In this document: in pieces, positions 25,158 to 33,751 of the stretch
How positions within the stretch are numbered: position 1 is the stretch's first letter
How the letters are laid out: every line of letters begins with the position of its first letter
Source of the DNA: Photobacterium gaetbulicola Gung47
GTDB lineage: Bacteria; Pseudomonadota; Gammaproteobacteria; Enterobacterales; Vibrionaceae
Length of the DNA stretch: 64,000 bases
Assembly: GCA_000940995.1 (NCBI GenBank)
Contig: CP005973.1
Coordinates: 1,240,001 to 1,304,000, forward strand
Direction: 5' to 3'
Made by a program: the position numbers and the translations under genes
The notes under the pieces: model-generated
What the model was told of the DNA's origin: nothing
Database searches by the model: none
Seen by the model: the letters and a program-made list of their open reading frames with translations, nothing else

Positions 25158-25826
25158 CTAAAAGCGATAGGTGGCGCCAAGATAGGCAGATGTTACCCCT
25201 TTCAGCTGCGTCTCGACCGTTACCGGCTTGCCATCACTCTCTGCTTGCCATGAACTGCGTTCAGACGGCAGAACCGTGTGGCGCAAGCCCACCTCGAAGC
25301 CCAGGTTATCGATCACCTGCCAGCCCAAACCAGCTTGGAAGCCAAAGACAACGCCACTTTCATCGTATTTACCTGCAAAATCCGAATCGGTCTCTGCGAA
25401 AGCATAACCAATATGGAGGCCGACAAAGGGTTTTACTGTTCCCTGCGGGCGAAAAATATGATCAGCACTGATCAGGTGTAGGCCGACATTGGTATCATAC
25501 GCATCTGCACCATTGAACTGCGTCGTTGCCGTATGATATTCAAAGCTGTAGTACACACGCCCACGCTGATCTGGCATATACACCCCGAAGTCCAATGCCC
25601 CGAAGGCACCGAAGTCGCCATCATCAGCATCGATACTGCCAGAAGTCACTGAAGCGGTATCGTCATTCCCGAGCAAATTGCCACCGCCACGAAGACCAGC
25701 GAAATACTGAAAACCCGGAGCCTGGGAAGCTTCAGCAACTTTTTGTCCAGTAGCACTTTCATCACACCATGCGTGCATCGAAATCAGCGACAGCAAAACC
25801 CCAGATGCAATTACATTCCTTTTCAT
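25158..25826 (-). CDS. Outer-membrane beta-barrel protein
   Basis: A 222-residue exported protein. The signal peptide (MKRNVIASGVLLSLISMHAW) precedes alternating amphipathic strands rich in aromatic and Gly residues, such as GALDFGVYMPDQRGRVYYSF and PFVGLHIGYAFAET. The final strand ends in GATYRF with a C-terminal Phe, as recognised by the BAM machinery. It resembles small eight-stranded porin-like proteins of the OmpA/OmpW size class. The ATG at 25826 is chosen because it starts the signal peptide. Role and ligand unknown. Confidence 0.82.
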   Translation of the reverse strand: MKRNVIASGVLLSLISMHAWCDESATGQKVAEASQAPGFQYFAGLRGGGNLLGNDDTASVTSGSIDADDGDFGAFGALDFGVYMPDQRGRVYYSFEYHTATTQFNGADAYDTNVGLHLISADHIFRPQGTVKPFVGLHIGYAFAETDSDFAGKYDESGVVFGFQAGLGWQVIDNLGFEVGLRHTVLPSERSSWQAESDGKPVTVETQLKGVTSAYLGATYRF

Positions 25827-25954
25827 TTTCACCATACCTGTAGCGAAATTTATCATTCTCAATAGGGTCTGCTTACCTTTCCCCAAAACTATCAGCATCT
25901 TAATGGAAACACCCAGGCAATACTAGGCAGCTATCTTATTTCAGCTCGGTTCTA

Positions 25955-26343
25955 CTACTCTCGCAACCAACTGATCGCCTCTAGCGAATCTTCGAAATAA
26001 CGAACTTCACCACTAACAAACCAACTACCCACTTTGCTCATGACTTCTTGCCAATGCTGATTGCCATAGATAGCAACTTTGTTGAATTTACGGCCAAACC
26101 TTAAACCTAGTTTCAAATCATCCCATGCGGCATGAAGATCCCATCCTTCAAAATCTGTCCCGTCTACGTACACATTGACGGTTGGATTGTCGACTCCCTC
26201 CAACGCCTCTTCAATCAATGGCGTAATCTTCTGGTAATCTTCTGGTAATCTTCGTGGGTCAAGGTGCCAACTGCCTTCAACTCCATAAAGATCATTTCGT
26301 CTAAGTGCTCGACCTCAAGGTGGATACCATGGACATAGCTCAT
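25955..26343 (-). pseudogene. SpoIIAA-like (STAS-fold) protein, frameshifted by an 11-nt tandem duplication
   Basis: The 5' frame starts at ATG 26343 (AGAGGAAC ribosome site) and reads MSYVHGIHLEVEHLDEMIFM through THEDYQKITRRLRH, then stops. The 3' frame (25955-26218) continues IEEALEGVDNPTVNVYVDGT and DFEGWDLHAAWDDLKLG, typical of SpoIIAA-like proteins. Between them an 11-base unit (plus strand TAATCTTCTGG, 26224-26234 and 26235-26245) is present twice. Removing one copy gives DYQKITPLIEEAL and an unbroken 125-residue frame, the normal family length. It appears to be a recent replication-slippage mutation. Confidence 0.88.
26224..26253. repeat. 11-nt tandem duplication that causes the frameshift
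   Basis: TAATCTTCTGG occurs at 26224-26234 and 26235-26245, followed by the partial copy TAATCTTC. The ancestral sequence probably had one full copy plus the partial one. Confidence 0.9.
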
Positions 26344-26490
26344 GTCTGTTCCTCTTTGAATCCGGCTACCTCAATAGTTTATACCCAAGAGGCCTGACTA
26401 GCAGGGTGAAGCCACCAGCTTACATCTACGTATACTTAACTCAGTGATCTCGCTATTATTTACCCAAAGCCCAGCGTTTACCTTTTCAAC

Positions 26491-27270
26491 ATGGCACTTA
26501 TCACCGAGCAAGACAGATTCAACCCCGATAGGATTAACAGCCAAGTCGTTGGCATTGCGGCCAATATTGGCCGCCACGACTCAGGAATGCATTGCCATCA
26601 GAAGGCCCAATTGCTTTACGCCCCCTCCGGCTCTATGAGCATTACGCTGGAAAATCACCAATGTATCTTGCCGCCTACGCGGGCTGCCTGGATTCCAGCG
26701 GGGATCAACCACTGTGCAGTCATGACGAACGTCGTCGCCTATCGCTCGCTATATTTCGATACCAGGCAAAAAGTCAATTATCCAGACCAGATCAGGATCA
26801 TCGGCGTAAATCCATTGCTTCGAGAACTTATTGAGAGGATGGCCTTTTGGTCATGGCAAATGCCATTCAATGAACAAGAAGCTGTTGTTAATTTGTTTTG
26901 GCAGGAGCTCGCGTCATCCCCGGATGAAACCCTGCTGCTACCCTTACCATCCGATCCTAGGCTGGCAGCTTGGCTAGATAAACTCAAACAAGAAGGGCAT
27001 AACCCTGCTCCGCTCAATGAGGCCGCGCTATCAATTGGGGCCAGTGAGAAGACCATTTCGCGTATTTTCACCCGGGAAACAGGTATGCCCTATCAGGCAT
27101 GGCGCCAGCAATGGCGCCTGATGAAAGCCATTGAACTGCTCTCCGACAATAAACCGGTGTCTGCTGTGGCTTTTGACTTAGGATTTTCTAGCGATAGCGC
27201 CTTCATTAGCTTTTTCCGCAAGCAAACAGGGACTACGCCAACTTCTTATATCAAAAAAACAACTTATTGA
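26491..27270 (+). CDS. AraC-family transcriptional regulator
   Basis: A 259-residue regulator. Residues ~1-110 form a cupin-type sensor (GMHCHQKAQLLYAPSGSMSI, WIPAGINHCAVM). The C-terminal ~100 residues hold two helix-turn-helix units (LNEAALSIGASEKTISRIF and VSAVAFDLGFSSDSAFISFF) with the AraC signature. The ligand and targets are unknown. Both neighbours on the minus strand are damaged genes, so any local regulon may be lost. Confidence 0.9.
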   Translation: MALITEQDRFNPDRINSQVVGIAANIGRHDSGMHCHQKAQLLYAPSGSMSITLENHQCILPPTRAAWIPAGINHCAVMTNVVAYRSLYFDTRQKVNYPDQIRIIGVNPLLRELIERMAFWSWQMPFNEQEAVVNLFWQELASSPDETLLLPLPSDPRLAAWLDKLKQEGHNPAPLNEAALSIGASEKTISRIFTRETGMPYQAWRQQWRLMKAIELLSDNKPVSAVAFDLGFSSDSAFISFFRKQTGTTPTSYIKKTTY

Positions 27271-27670
27271 AGAGCCAGCACTTCAATTGATACTAATTGA
27301 GATGGCGATAATGAAGGTTCACTAAAAAAAACACTTAACTCCTCATATCGAATCTCTATTTCGCCAGCAAATGGTTTCAACAACTCATACAGCTCATCGA
27401 GAGGTTGGTCAGCAATACTAAGTGATAATGTAACCTCAACCCTAACTATTTGAGAGGTATCATAACCAGCGTGCGAAAGTTGCCCTTGATGCTGGCAATT
27501 TCTCTTTTCGCCTGTCGAATAAGGCACTTATTGTCTCTTGAAAAGTCAGAAGTATGAGATTGAAAGCTGGAGCGAAAAAAATCCACTTCACCGCTTTTAG
27601 CAAACAAACATGCCAATGGTAATTTTATGAAAGGTAAAATATTTTTATCTATTACTTTTATAATTTCCAC
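27264..27670 (-). pseudogene. Unknown protein, probably frameshifted
   Basis: A first frame starts at GTG 27670 after a very strong AGGGAGGGG ribosome site and runs 74 residues (EIIKVIDKNILPFIKLPLAC). A second frame, open from 27527 to 27264, ends with a well-structured stretch (VRVEVTLSLSIADQPLDELY, SPSQLVSIEVLALQ). The second has no convincing start of its own, and the frames overlap by about 80 bases. The simplest reading is a single ~135-residue cytosolic protein interrupted by an indel between about 27440 and 27530. Family not recognised. Two overlapping genes remain possible. Confidence 0.4.
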
Positions 27671-28065
27671 GTCCCCTCCCTAAGCAATATCCTTAGGCAT
27701 CACTAAATTAAAGCGTAGTTTAAAAACGTGATATGGAGACAAAAAAACACAATTCGCCAATCAACACCAGCGCCTTACCTGTTGGCAGTAATGCTCAAAC
27801 TGTTCGCCAAACATAGCTTGCAGAATGGCTTCTTCCGGCGCAATTTGAAAGTTATTCATATAAAACACAAACATTACAATCATGACCAGTGGGCTGAGTG
27901 CCGAGAAATAGACAAAAGCAGCGCACAGGAAGCTCAACAGACCAAGATACATTGGATTACGGGAGTAACGATAGATTCCTGTTGTTACTAGCTTGGAGGT
28001 TTTATTGGGAAAGCGCGGATCGATGCTTGTCCTCGCCTTGGCAAAGCTCCACACTGCCGAGAGTC

Positions 28066-28069
28066 CCAG
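28066..28069. repeat. Left 4-bp target-site duplication (CCAG) of the IS407-like element
   Basis: CCAG here and at 29289-29292 directly flank the element ends. Four bases is the length typical of the IS407 subgroup of IS3. Confidence 0.8.
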
Positions 28070-28138
28070 TGACCTGCTCCCCGCTTTCTAATCCAGCCAT
28101 AACTTAGTAATGTTCATCTTATAAGAAGGAAGGTGAAT

Positions 28139-28402
28139 ATGAAGAAGCGATTCAATGAACAGCAGATCATTGCCATTCTCAAGGAAGCGGAGGCGGGTTT
28201 GCCCGTCAAAGAATTATGCCGCAAGCACAATATTTCTGATGCCACATTCTACCTCTGGCGTAAAAAGTACGCGGGCATGGATGTTTCCGATGCTCGTCGC
28301 TTAAAGGCATTGGAAGATGAAAATGCCAAGCTTAAGAAGCTATTGGCGGAATCCATGCTTGATGTTGATGCTTTGAAAGCGGCTCTTAACCAAAAGTATT
28401 GA
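28139..28402 (+). CDS. IS3-family transposase OrfA
   Basis: An 87-residue DNA-binding subunit with a helix-turn-helix (GLPVKELCRKHNISDATFYL, then WRKKYAG) and a C-terminal leucine-zipper-like helix (LKALEDENAKLKKLLAESML). GAAGGAAGG precedes the ATG at 28139. It overlaps orfB, which is in the -1 frame. An A-rich stretch (CCAAAAG) lies ten to fifteen bases before the orfA stop and could allow a programmed shift to make the OrfAB fusion transposase. Confidence 0.92.
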   Translation: MKKRFNEQQIIAILKEAEAGLPVKELCRKHNISDATFYLWRKKYAGMDVSDARRLKALEDENAKLKKLLAESMLDVDALKAALNQKY

Positions 28403-29271
28403 CCGTCGGAGACAAGCGCAAGGCTGTGCATGTAATGCAGGAAGTCACCACGATTTCGGAACGCAAAGCCTGTCTGCTCGTCGGTATAAATCGCGCATCG
28501 ATGAGATACCAACCTCAACCTAAAGAGAGTGATGTGGAGCTATTGGCTCGCATACAAGAACTGGCACTCGAGAGAAAACGGTTTGGATATCGCCGTATTC
28601 ATCGTCTTCTTCGGCGGGAAGGGACAGAGGTTAACCATAAGCGTGTTTATCGGTTATACCGAGAAGCTGGATTGGCCGTTCGTAAACGGAAGCGAAGGAA
28701 ATCATTATGTGTCGGGCGGGAGCCACTTTTACTTCCCTCACTGCCCAACCATACCTGGTCAATGGACTTCGTCATGGATGCACTCAGTTCTGGTCGTAGG
28801 ATAAAGTGCCTCACTATCGTTGACGACTTCACGAAGGAGTGCCTAGATATTACTGTTGCATCAGGAATTTCTGGGGATGAGGTAGTCGCCATACTTGAGG
28901 CTATTGCAGCTTTCCGTGGTTATCCTGAGGCCGTTCGAACAGATCAGGGGCCGGAGTTTACGGGTAAAGCTCTCGACCAATGGGCTTACGATCATGGTGT
29001 TATTCTAAAGCTGATACAAGCAGGTAAGCCAACCCAAAATGCTTATATCGAAAGTTTTAACGGCAAGTTCAGGGACGAATGTTTAAACGAGCACCTGTTC
29101 AGAGACTTAAGCCATGCTCGTAAACTGATCGGTGACTGGCGCATTGACTACAATGAAAATCGCCCCCACTCATCAATCGGATACCTAACCCCCTCTGAAT
29201 TTGCAGTACTAACACGTTCAGGGCTAAACAACAGCAATGTAACTGACATTACTAAAGAGGTGCTGGATTAG
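28399..29271 (+). CDS. IS3-family transposase OrfB (DDE integrase domain)
   Basis: A 290-residue frame with an N-terminal HTH_21 region (ERKRFGYRRIHRLLRREGTE) and an rve integrase core. The DDE triad is visible in NHTWSMDFVMD, VRTDQGPEFTGKALDQW and NAYIESFNGKFRDECLNEH. It is in the -1 frame relative to OrfA and has no ribosome site of its own, so it is probably translated as an OrfAB fusion. The frame is intact. Confidence 0.93.
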   Translation: MTVGDKRKAVHVMQEVTTISERKACLLVGINRASMRYQPQPKESDVELLARIQELALERKRFGYRRIHRLLRREGTEVNHKRVYRLYREAGLAVRKRKRRKSLCVGREPLLLPSLPNHTWSMDFVMDALSSGRRIKCLTIVDDFTKECLDITVASGISGDEVVAILEAIAAFRGYPEAVRTDQGPEFTGKALDQWAYDHGVILKLIQAGKPTQNAYIESFNGKFRDECLNEHLFRDLSHARKLIGDWRIDYNENRPHSSIGYLTPSEFAVLTRSGLNNSNVTDITKEVLD

Positions 29272-29288
29272 TTATTGGGGGCAGGTCA

Positions 29289-29292
29289 CCAG
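29289..29292. repeat. Right 4-bp target-site duplication (CCAG) of the IS407-like element
   Basis: Identical to 28066-28069 and directly next to the right inverted repeat. Confidence 0.8.
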
Positions 29293-29598
29293 CAACGTGC
29301 CAAGGAGACAGAAAAGTAAAATCACATAATGTTGCCCTGAAAAAGCAAAGCTATATAGAGGCCAATAGCGAGAAAGGGCGAACATACACCCAAGGGTGAT
29401 CAAGACAATGACTGGTGGCGGCAAACGTAATTCCATTTAGTGTCTCCTGTTCAACAACCCAAACGAATCCCAGTGCTTGAGCCTATCTTTAGTGTAGAGC
29501 CAGTTTACCTGTAAGCGATAACCTAGCATTGCTCCCCCATCACAAAATGTTTAGAATCGCCGATCAATCCACTCTTTGATCGATACTTGGCTGCGCGC

Positions 29599-30105
29599 AT
29601 GCAAAAACTCAAATACCTACAGGGCTACTCCGACCAACTTATTAGCCAAGTTAGTCAACTGGTTGAGAACGGTAACCTTAAGCGCTACCTGTTACGAAAA
29701 TACCCGGAACAACATACGATCCAGTCAGAGAAAGCACTCTACGATTATGTGATTGAGCTGAAAAACCAGTACCTGAAAAAATCGTCTCCTATTAGCAAGG
29801 TGGCTTATGATGGTAAAATCCACATGGTCAACCATGCTTTGGGAATGCACAGTTTCGTCTCTCGCGTTCATGGCAACAAACTCAAAGCCAAAAATGAGAT
29901 TCGGGTGTCGACTATTTTTAAGCAGGCACCATTACCCTTGTTGCGAATGATCGTGGTACATGAACTTGCCCATATCAAAGAAAAAGAACACAACAAAGCG
30001 TTCTACCAGCTATGCTGCCACATGGAATCAGACTACCACCAGCTCGAGCTGGATGCCCGCTTGCTGTTAACCCAGCTAGAAATTGACGGCCCACTGTACA
30101 ACTAA
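29599..30105 (+). CDS. YgjP-like metal-dependent hydrolase
   Basis: A 168-residue protein with the zinc-peptidase-like motif VVHELAHIKEKEHNKAFY (HExxH plus a later His), characteristic of the YgjP/DUF45 group. The E. coli homologue has been described as a UTP pyrophosphatase, so proteolysis should not be assumed. No signal peptide, so cytosolic. The ATG at 29599 is used; an upstream in-frame TTG at 29587 would add four residues. The ribosome site is weak. Confidence 0.85.
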   Translation: MQKLKYLQGYSDQLISQVSQLVENGNLKRYLLRKYPEQHTIQSEKALYDYVIELKNQYLKKSSPISKVAYDGKIHMVNHALGMHSFVSRVHGNKLKAKNEIRVSTIFKQAPLPLLRMIVVHELAHIKEKEHNKAFYQLCCHMESDYHQLELDARLLLTQLEIDGPLYN

Positions 30106-30184
30106 CGGTAAGCTTTATTTAATTTCTGGTATTTATTGCTCATTGGCCTAAAATACCCTGCTAACTACATTATTAGGTGTTTAC

Positions 30185-30607
30185 ATGAAAATTTGTGCTG
30201 TTGAGCTTCGTAGCAACGAGGCCGTCATTTGCCTTCTTACCAAGAGTAACGGTCTGTTCGATCTTCCAGAATGCCGTGCTCAAAAGTTCATCATGCAAGA
30301 CTCAATGGACAATGAGCAAATGCGTAACTTCCAGCAGACTTTCAAAAAGCTTCTGGATGACTACCAAATTGACCGTGTTGTGATCCGTACGCGTGAAACT
30401 CGCGGTAAGTTTGCCGGCAGCGCAATTGGCTTCAAACTTGAAGCGGCGATCCAGCTGATTGACGGTGTTGAAGTGGACTTCATCACAAGCCAAGAGATCA
30501 AGCAAAAGCTGAAGCGCAACCCGCTAGCGATCGAATTCCGCGCGACCGGCCTGCGCCAGTTCCAAGAAGCTGCATTCATGACAGGCTATGCATACCTAGG
30601 TAAATAA
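30185..30607 (+). CDS. DUF3010-family protein
   Basis: A 140-residue cytosolic protein that I recognise as DUF3010, a gammaproteobacterial family without assigned function. It begins MKICAVELRSNEAVICLL, has an RVVIRTRETRGKFAGSAIGF core and ends EAAFMTGYAYLGK. The overall pattern of an N-terminal strand pair and acidic residues recalls RNase H-like folds, but this is only an impression. AGGTG precedes the ATG; a terminator follows. Confidence 0.85.
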   Translation: MKICAVELRSNEAVICLLTKSNGLFDLPECRAQKFIMQDSMDNEQMRNFQQTFKKLLDDYQIDRVVIRTRETRGKFAGSAIGFKLEAAIQLIDGVEVDFITSQEIKQKLKRNPLAIEFRATGLRQFQEAAFMTGYAYLGK

Positions 30608-30624
30608 CACCGACGTATACATCG

Positions 30625-30650
30625 AAAAAGCCAGCGATGCTGGCTTTTTA
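30625..30650 (+). terminator. Terminator of the DUF3010 gene
   Basis: AAAAAGCCAGC (30625-30635) pairs with GCTGGCTTTTT (30639-30649) around a three-base loop. Confidence 0.92.
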
Positions 30651-30860
30651 CTGGCGGTAGTTCTTCCTCTTCCTTAATTTATACAGCGTCAGGATTAGCA
30701 ATGCACTGACGACGACAGAAACAACAACAAACACATAGATAAGTAAATTGGTACTCTTCATCCACCTCAATAAATGAAAAGCGCCAAAAAAGAGAAGAAA
30801 GTAACCACCGATCACGGTGAATAACTTGTAAAATTCGACCTCACTGACTTTCCTAAGCAT
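30648..30860 (-). CDS. Small two-helix membrane protein
   Basis: A 70-residue protein with two hydrophobic segments (LFTVIGGYFLLFFGAFHLL and IYVFVVVSVVVSALLILTLY) and a basic tail (KLRKRKNYRQ). AGGAGCGATCA lies upstream of the ATG at 30860; a GTG directly before it is an alternative start. It is convergent with the DUF3010 gene. No family recognised. Confidence 0.6.
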   Translation of the reverse strand: MLRKVSEVEFYKLFTVIGGYFLLFFGAFHLLRWMKSTNLLIYVFVVVSVVVSALLILTLYKLRKRKNYRQ

Positions 30861-30863
30861 CAC

Positions 30864-31198
30864 TGATCGCTCCTATTGCTATATCCAAGCCACCTCAAAA
30901 AATCGGTCATTTGGAATACGTTACAAGTATGGTGCGTCCTGCCGGTTTTGCCTCACCCCTGAGTAAATACTTTATATCCAATCAGTTAAACTCGCTGTGA
31001 TAGGTGCCTTCCAGATACAAAATCGAACAAATAGTCACCAATATACATAGTGTTAAATACGTGCTTTTACATTTCATGCTCTGTGCTCAGCCTCGCAGCT
31101 TTACTATTTCGGTTTACCTATACTGATCAACAAGGTAGCGCGATTTATCATTCTCTGGCTTCAATCACTTGCTTGAAAACAATAGGAACGGACTTCAG
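30864..31198. other. Spacer upstream of lhgO
   Basis: About 335 bases with no convincing gene. It must hold promoters for the small membrane protein (leftward) and lhgO (rightward). I see no strong palindrome or known operator. Confidence 0.5.
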
Positions 31199-32458
31199 AT
31201 GGATAAGGTGTACGATTATATCGTTGTCGGTGGGGGCATAGTTGGAGTATCAACAGCTTGGCAGCTCAAACAACGCTGTCCCAGTGCATCCATTATCGTC
31301 ATCGAAAAAGAAGGCCAGCTCGCCTCGCATCAAACCGGCCATAACAGCGGAGTGATCCACGCAGGAGTCTACTATGAGCCAGGAAGCCTGAAAGCCACCC
31401 TGTGCAAAGCCGGGGAAAAAGCGACCAAAGCTTTTTGTATCGAACACCACATTCCCTTCGAACAATGTGGCAAGCTATTGGTGGCCACCGATACCGCCGA
31501 GCTGAAGCGGATGGAAGCCCTTTATGAACGTTGCCTGGCCAATGAAATTGAGGTGGTACACCTTAGCCAAGAACAGCTGAAGCAACAGGAACCCAATATC
31601 TCTGGCCTTGGAGCCATGCTGGTAAAAGCAACCGGCATTGTGGACTACAAGCAGATCACAACCAAGATGGCCGAATTATTTGTCCGACTCGGCGGTGAAA
31701 TTACCAAACGCACTGAAGTCAAAGCGGTTGAAGAAAAACCGGATAGCGTTGTGATTGAGTGCAAGAGCGATGGTCAGCCTTTTCAGTTAAAAGGAAAATT
31801 CTTAATCAGTTGTGCTGGTTTGATGGCTGATAGGCTCACCCGGATGATGAATATCGATACCGACTTCCGAATTATCCCCTACCGAGGAGAATATTACCGC
31901 TTAGCCCCGCAGCACAACCATATCGTGAATCATTTAATTTACCCAATTCCCGATCCTGACTTGCCGTTTCTCGGTGTGCACCTCACCCGAATGATTGACG
32001 GCAGCGTTACTGTTGGCCCCAACGCTGTACAGGGTTGGAAGCGGGAAGGATACAGTAACATTAACTTCAGTATCAGAGACACGGTAGACATGCTGAGCTA
32101 TGCCGGGTTCTGGAAAGTTACCTTTAACCACCTAAAGGCTGGCCTAGCTGAAACCAAAAACTCTTGGTGGAAACCTGGCTACCTCAAACTGGTGAATAAA
32201 TACTGCCCGCAACTCACAACTGCTGATTTACAACCCTATCCAGCGGGGATCCGTGCTCAGGCAGTGCGAAGTGATGGCACCCTAGTCCATGATTTTCTCT
32301 TTGCTGAGAGTCCGCGCAGCCTTCATGTCTGCAATGCCCCCTCTCCAGCAGCGACTTCAGCAATCCCTATCGGCAGCTATATTTGTGACAAGGTACAAGC
32401 TGCATCCAATCCTGTTAATGTCGCTGCCCGGCAACGCCGCGATCCCGTATCGGCTTAA
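31199..32458 (+). CDS. lhgO: L-2-hydroxyglutarate oxidase
   Basis: A 419-residue FAD-dependent enzyme of the DAO family. LhgO oxidises L-2-hydroxyglutarate to 2-oxoglutarate and passes electrons to the membrane quinone pool. The FAD loop is YIVVGGGIVGVSTAWQL, followed by IEKEGQLASHQTGHNSGVIH and HAGVYYEPGSLKA, distinctive of LhgO. The C-terminal GIRAQAVRSDGTLVHDF also matches. The ATG at 31199 has AGGAACGGA upstream. There is no adjacent csiD or gab gene, so its context differs from the E. coli operon. Confidence 0.93.
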   Translation: MDKVYDYIVVGGGIVGVSTAWQLKQRCPSASIIVIEKEGQLASHQTGHNSGVIHAGVYYEPGSLKATLCKAGEKATKAFCIEHHIPFEQCGKLLVATDTAELKRMEALYERCLANEIEVVHLSQEQLKQQEPNISGLGAMLVKATGIVDYKQITTKMAELFVRLGGEITKRTEVKAVEEKPDSVVIECKSDGQPFQLKGKFLISCAGLMADRLTRMMNIDTDFRIIPYRGEYYRLAPQHNHIVNHLIYPIPDPDLPFLGVHLTRMIDGSVTVGPNAVQGWKREGYSNINFSIRDTVDMLSYAGFWKVTFNHLKAGLAETKNSWWKPGYLKLVNKYCPQLTTADLQPYPAGIRAQAVRSDGTLVHDFLFAESPRSLHVCNAPSPAATSAIPIGSYICDKVQAASNPVNVAARQRRDPVSA

Positions 32459-32475
32459 CAAGGGCACAGCTTGGC

Positions 32476-32667
32476 CTATAACGCATTGTGGCGTTTGGCG
32501 CGCTGGCGAAGTAAGCTTCGAGCCAGATCTCTTTCGTATTCCGTGTGGGATTGATATCCCAGCACCTGCCATGAGTAATCGGCTTGGTAGCCATGCACGA
32601 CAGTGGCTAGGAAATCGCGGCGAGTTTCGACAATCATTTTATTAATCATAGATTTAAGTTTGTTCAT
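32476..32667 (-). CDS. Small basic protein of unknown function
   Basis: A 63-residue protein starting MNKLKSMINKMIVETRRDFL, with Arg/Lys/Tyr-rich content and a C-terminal RDLARSLLRQRAKRH helix. A strong AAGGAGC ribosome site precedes the ATG at 32667, which favours this start over eleven codons upstream. It is convergent with lhgO and divergent from the AraC-type gene at 32834. Family not recognised; no signal or membrane segment. Confidence 0.6.
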   Translation of the reverse strand: MNKLKSMINKMIVETRRDFLATVVHGYQADYSWQVLGYQSHTEYERDLARSLLRQRAKRHNAL

Positions 32668-32833
32668 TGTAATAGCTCCTTGTTTGATTTGCTCAAACAA
32701 TACGCCCCGACTCGCGAAAGGAATTATTAAAACTTATCAACTATTAGTACTATTCCTTCAAAGCATTCCCTTTAGGCCTTACTCCAGTACTATATTAATA
32801 AATAATGGTACTTTTCCTTTACTATCGAGCCCG

Positions 32834-33715
32834 ATGTTTATGCAACAAGCGACTATCGAGAAAGTCATGCAGCGCCAAGGCTATTCATGGCGATACCGCA
32901 AGATTGAAGAGCGATACAAACACGACGAATGGCACTTCCACCAGGAATATGAATTAGTTATCCATCGCCATTTTCGGGGTAAGGGATTTATTGACCATTA
33001 CGAAGGTGAGTTTGGCAATTATACTATGGTGTTGATTGGCCCCGGCTTGCCACATCGTTTTGTCGAAGTGCAAACAACAGCAAGCCCATTGTGTGAAACC
33101 CATGTTATCTGGTTCAGGAAAGAGTGGATCGCTAATATGATGTTCAGCTGTGTCGAAATGAGAAAACTCGAATCTTTGCTTAAGCGGGCCGAAAAAGGCA
33201 TCGAGTTCTCTGAGAATACTTGCCGCCAAGTTCTGGCCTTATTGGAAGCTCTGCCTTCCCATTCGTCAATCGCCCAACTAGGTATTCTGCTCCAAGTACT
33301 TAGCGCCTTAGGCGGAGATAAAAGCAGTCGGACCTTGCTCTCCTATGCCCCGCAAAAAGAATACAATGCGGAGAAAGCAAGCCAAGAAAAGATCGAGAAG
33401 GTTTGCCAATACCTTGAAGAACACTTCAGCCAGGCCGTAACCTTGTCAGAGCTTGCAGCACATATGAACACTAGCGAAAGTAGCATTCACCGATTGTTTG
33501 CGGTTCACTTTAAGGAAAGTTTCAGCCAGTACTTAAAAAAGCTTCGCTTGAACCACGCAGCCGAGCTGCTCCAGACCACCAGCAAACCCATCGGCCTGAT
33601 TGCAGAAAGCGTCGGCTACCGTAACCAGGTCAACTTCAACCGTCAATTCAAAGACTACAAGCAGATGACACCGCGCCAATACCGCAACAGCTACAAAATA
33701 AATGCTGCTGTTTGA
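32834..33715 (+). CDS. AraC-family transcriptional regulator
   Basis: A 293-residue regulator. The N-terminal cupin sensor shows EWHFHQEYELVIHRHFRGKG and VLIGPGLPHRFVE. The C-terminal domain has both AraC helix-turn-helix units (LSELAAHMNTSESSIHRLF and GLIAESVGYRNQVNFNRQFK). The frame is open for 77 codons upstream, but that part is unlike the family, so I start at ATG 32834 (a second ATG is at 32840). Targets unknown; the divergent small gene is one candidate. Confidence 0.87.
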   Translation: MFMQQATIEKVMQRQGYSWRYRKIEERYKHDEWHFHQEYELVIHRHFRGKGFIDHYEGEFGNYTMVLIGPGLPHRFVEVQTTASPLCETHVIWFRKEWIANMMFSCVEMRKLESLLKRAEKGIEFSENTCRQVLALLEALPSHSSIAQLGILLQVLSALGGDKSSRTLLSYAPQKEYNAEKASQEKIEKVCQYLEEHFSQAVTLSELAAHMNTSESSIHRLFAVHFKESFSQYLKKLRLNHAAELLQTTSKPIGLIAESVGYRNQVNFNRQFKDYKQMTPRQYRNSYKINAAV

Positions 33716-33751
33716 CGCACTGCAGAGCCAACAAACCCCGTACAAATCCTA

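Larger units (their letters stand above)
28070..29288 (+). mobile_element. IS3-family element, IS407-like, 1219 bp, complete
   Basis: The ends are inverted repeats beginning TGACCTGCTCCCC on the left and, inverted, TGACCTGCCCCC on the right. The element carries overlapping orfA and orfB and has CCAG on both flanks. It splits an ICMT-like methyltransferase gene. Confidence 0.93.
27761..29436 (-). pseudogene. Isoprenylcysteine-methyltransferase-like gene split by an IS407-like element
   Basis: The 5' part (29436-29289) starts at ATG 29436 after AGGAG and encodes two hydrophobic helices (MELRLPPPVIVLITLGCMFA, HYVILLFCLLGTLL). The 3' part (28069-27761) encodes KLVTTGIYRYSRNPMYLGLL, the SAM-binding signature of ICMT/PEMT-type membrane methyltransferases, and the EEAILQAMFGEQFEHYC end. 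Removing the element and one CCAG copy joins the parts in frame (GTLLGLSAVWSFAKARTSID) to give ~150 residues, a normal length. The insertion is the only lesion I see. Substrate unknown. Confidence 0.88.
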
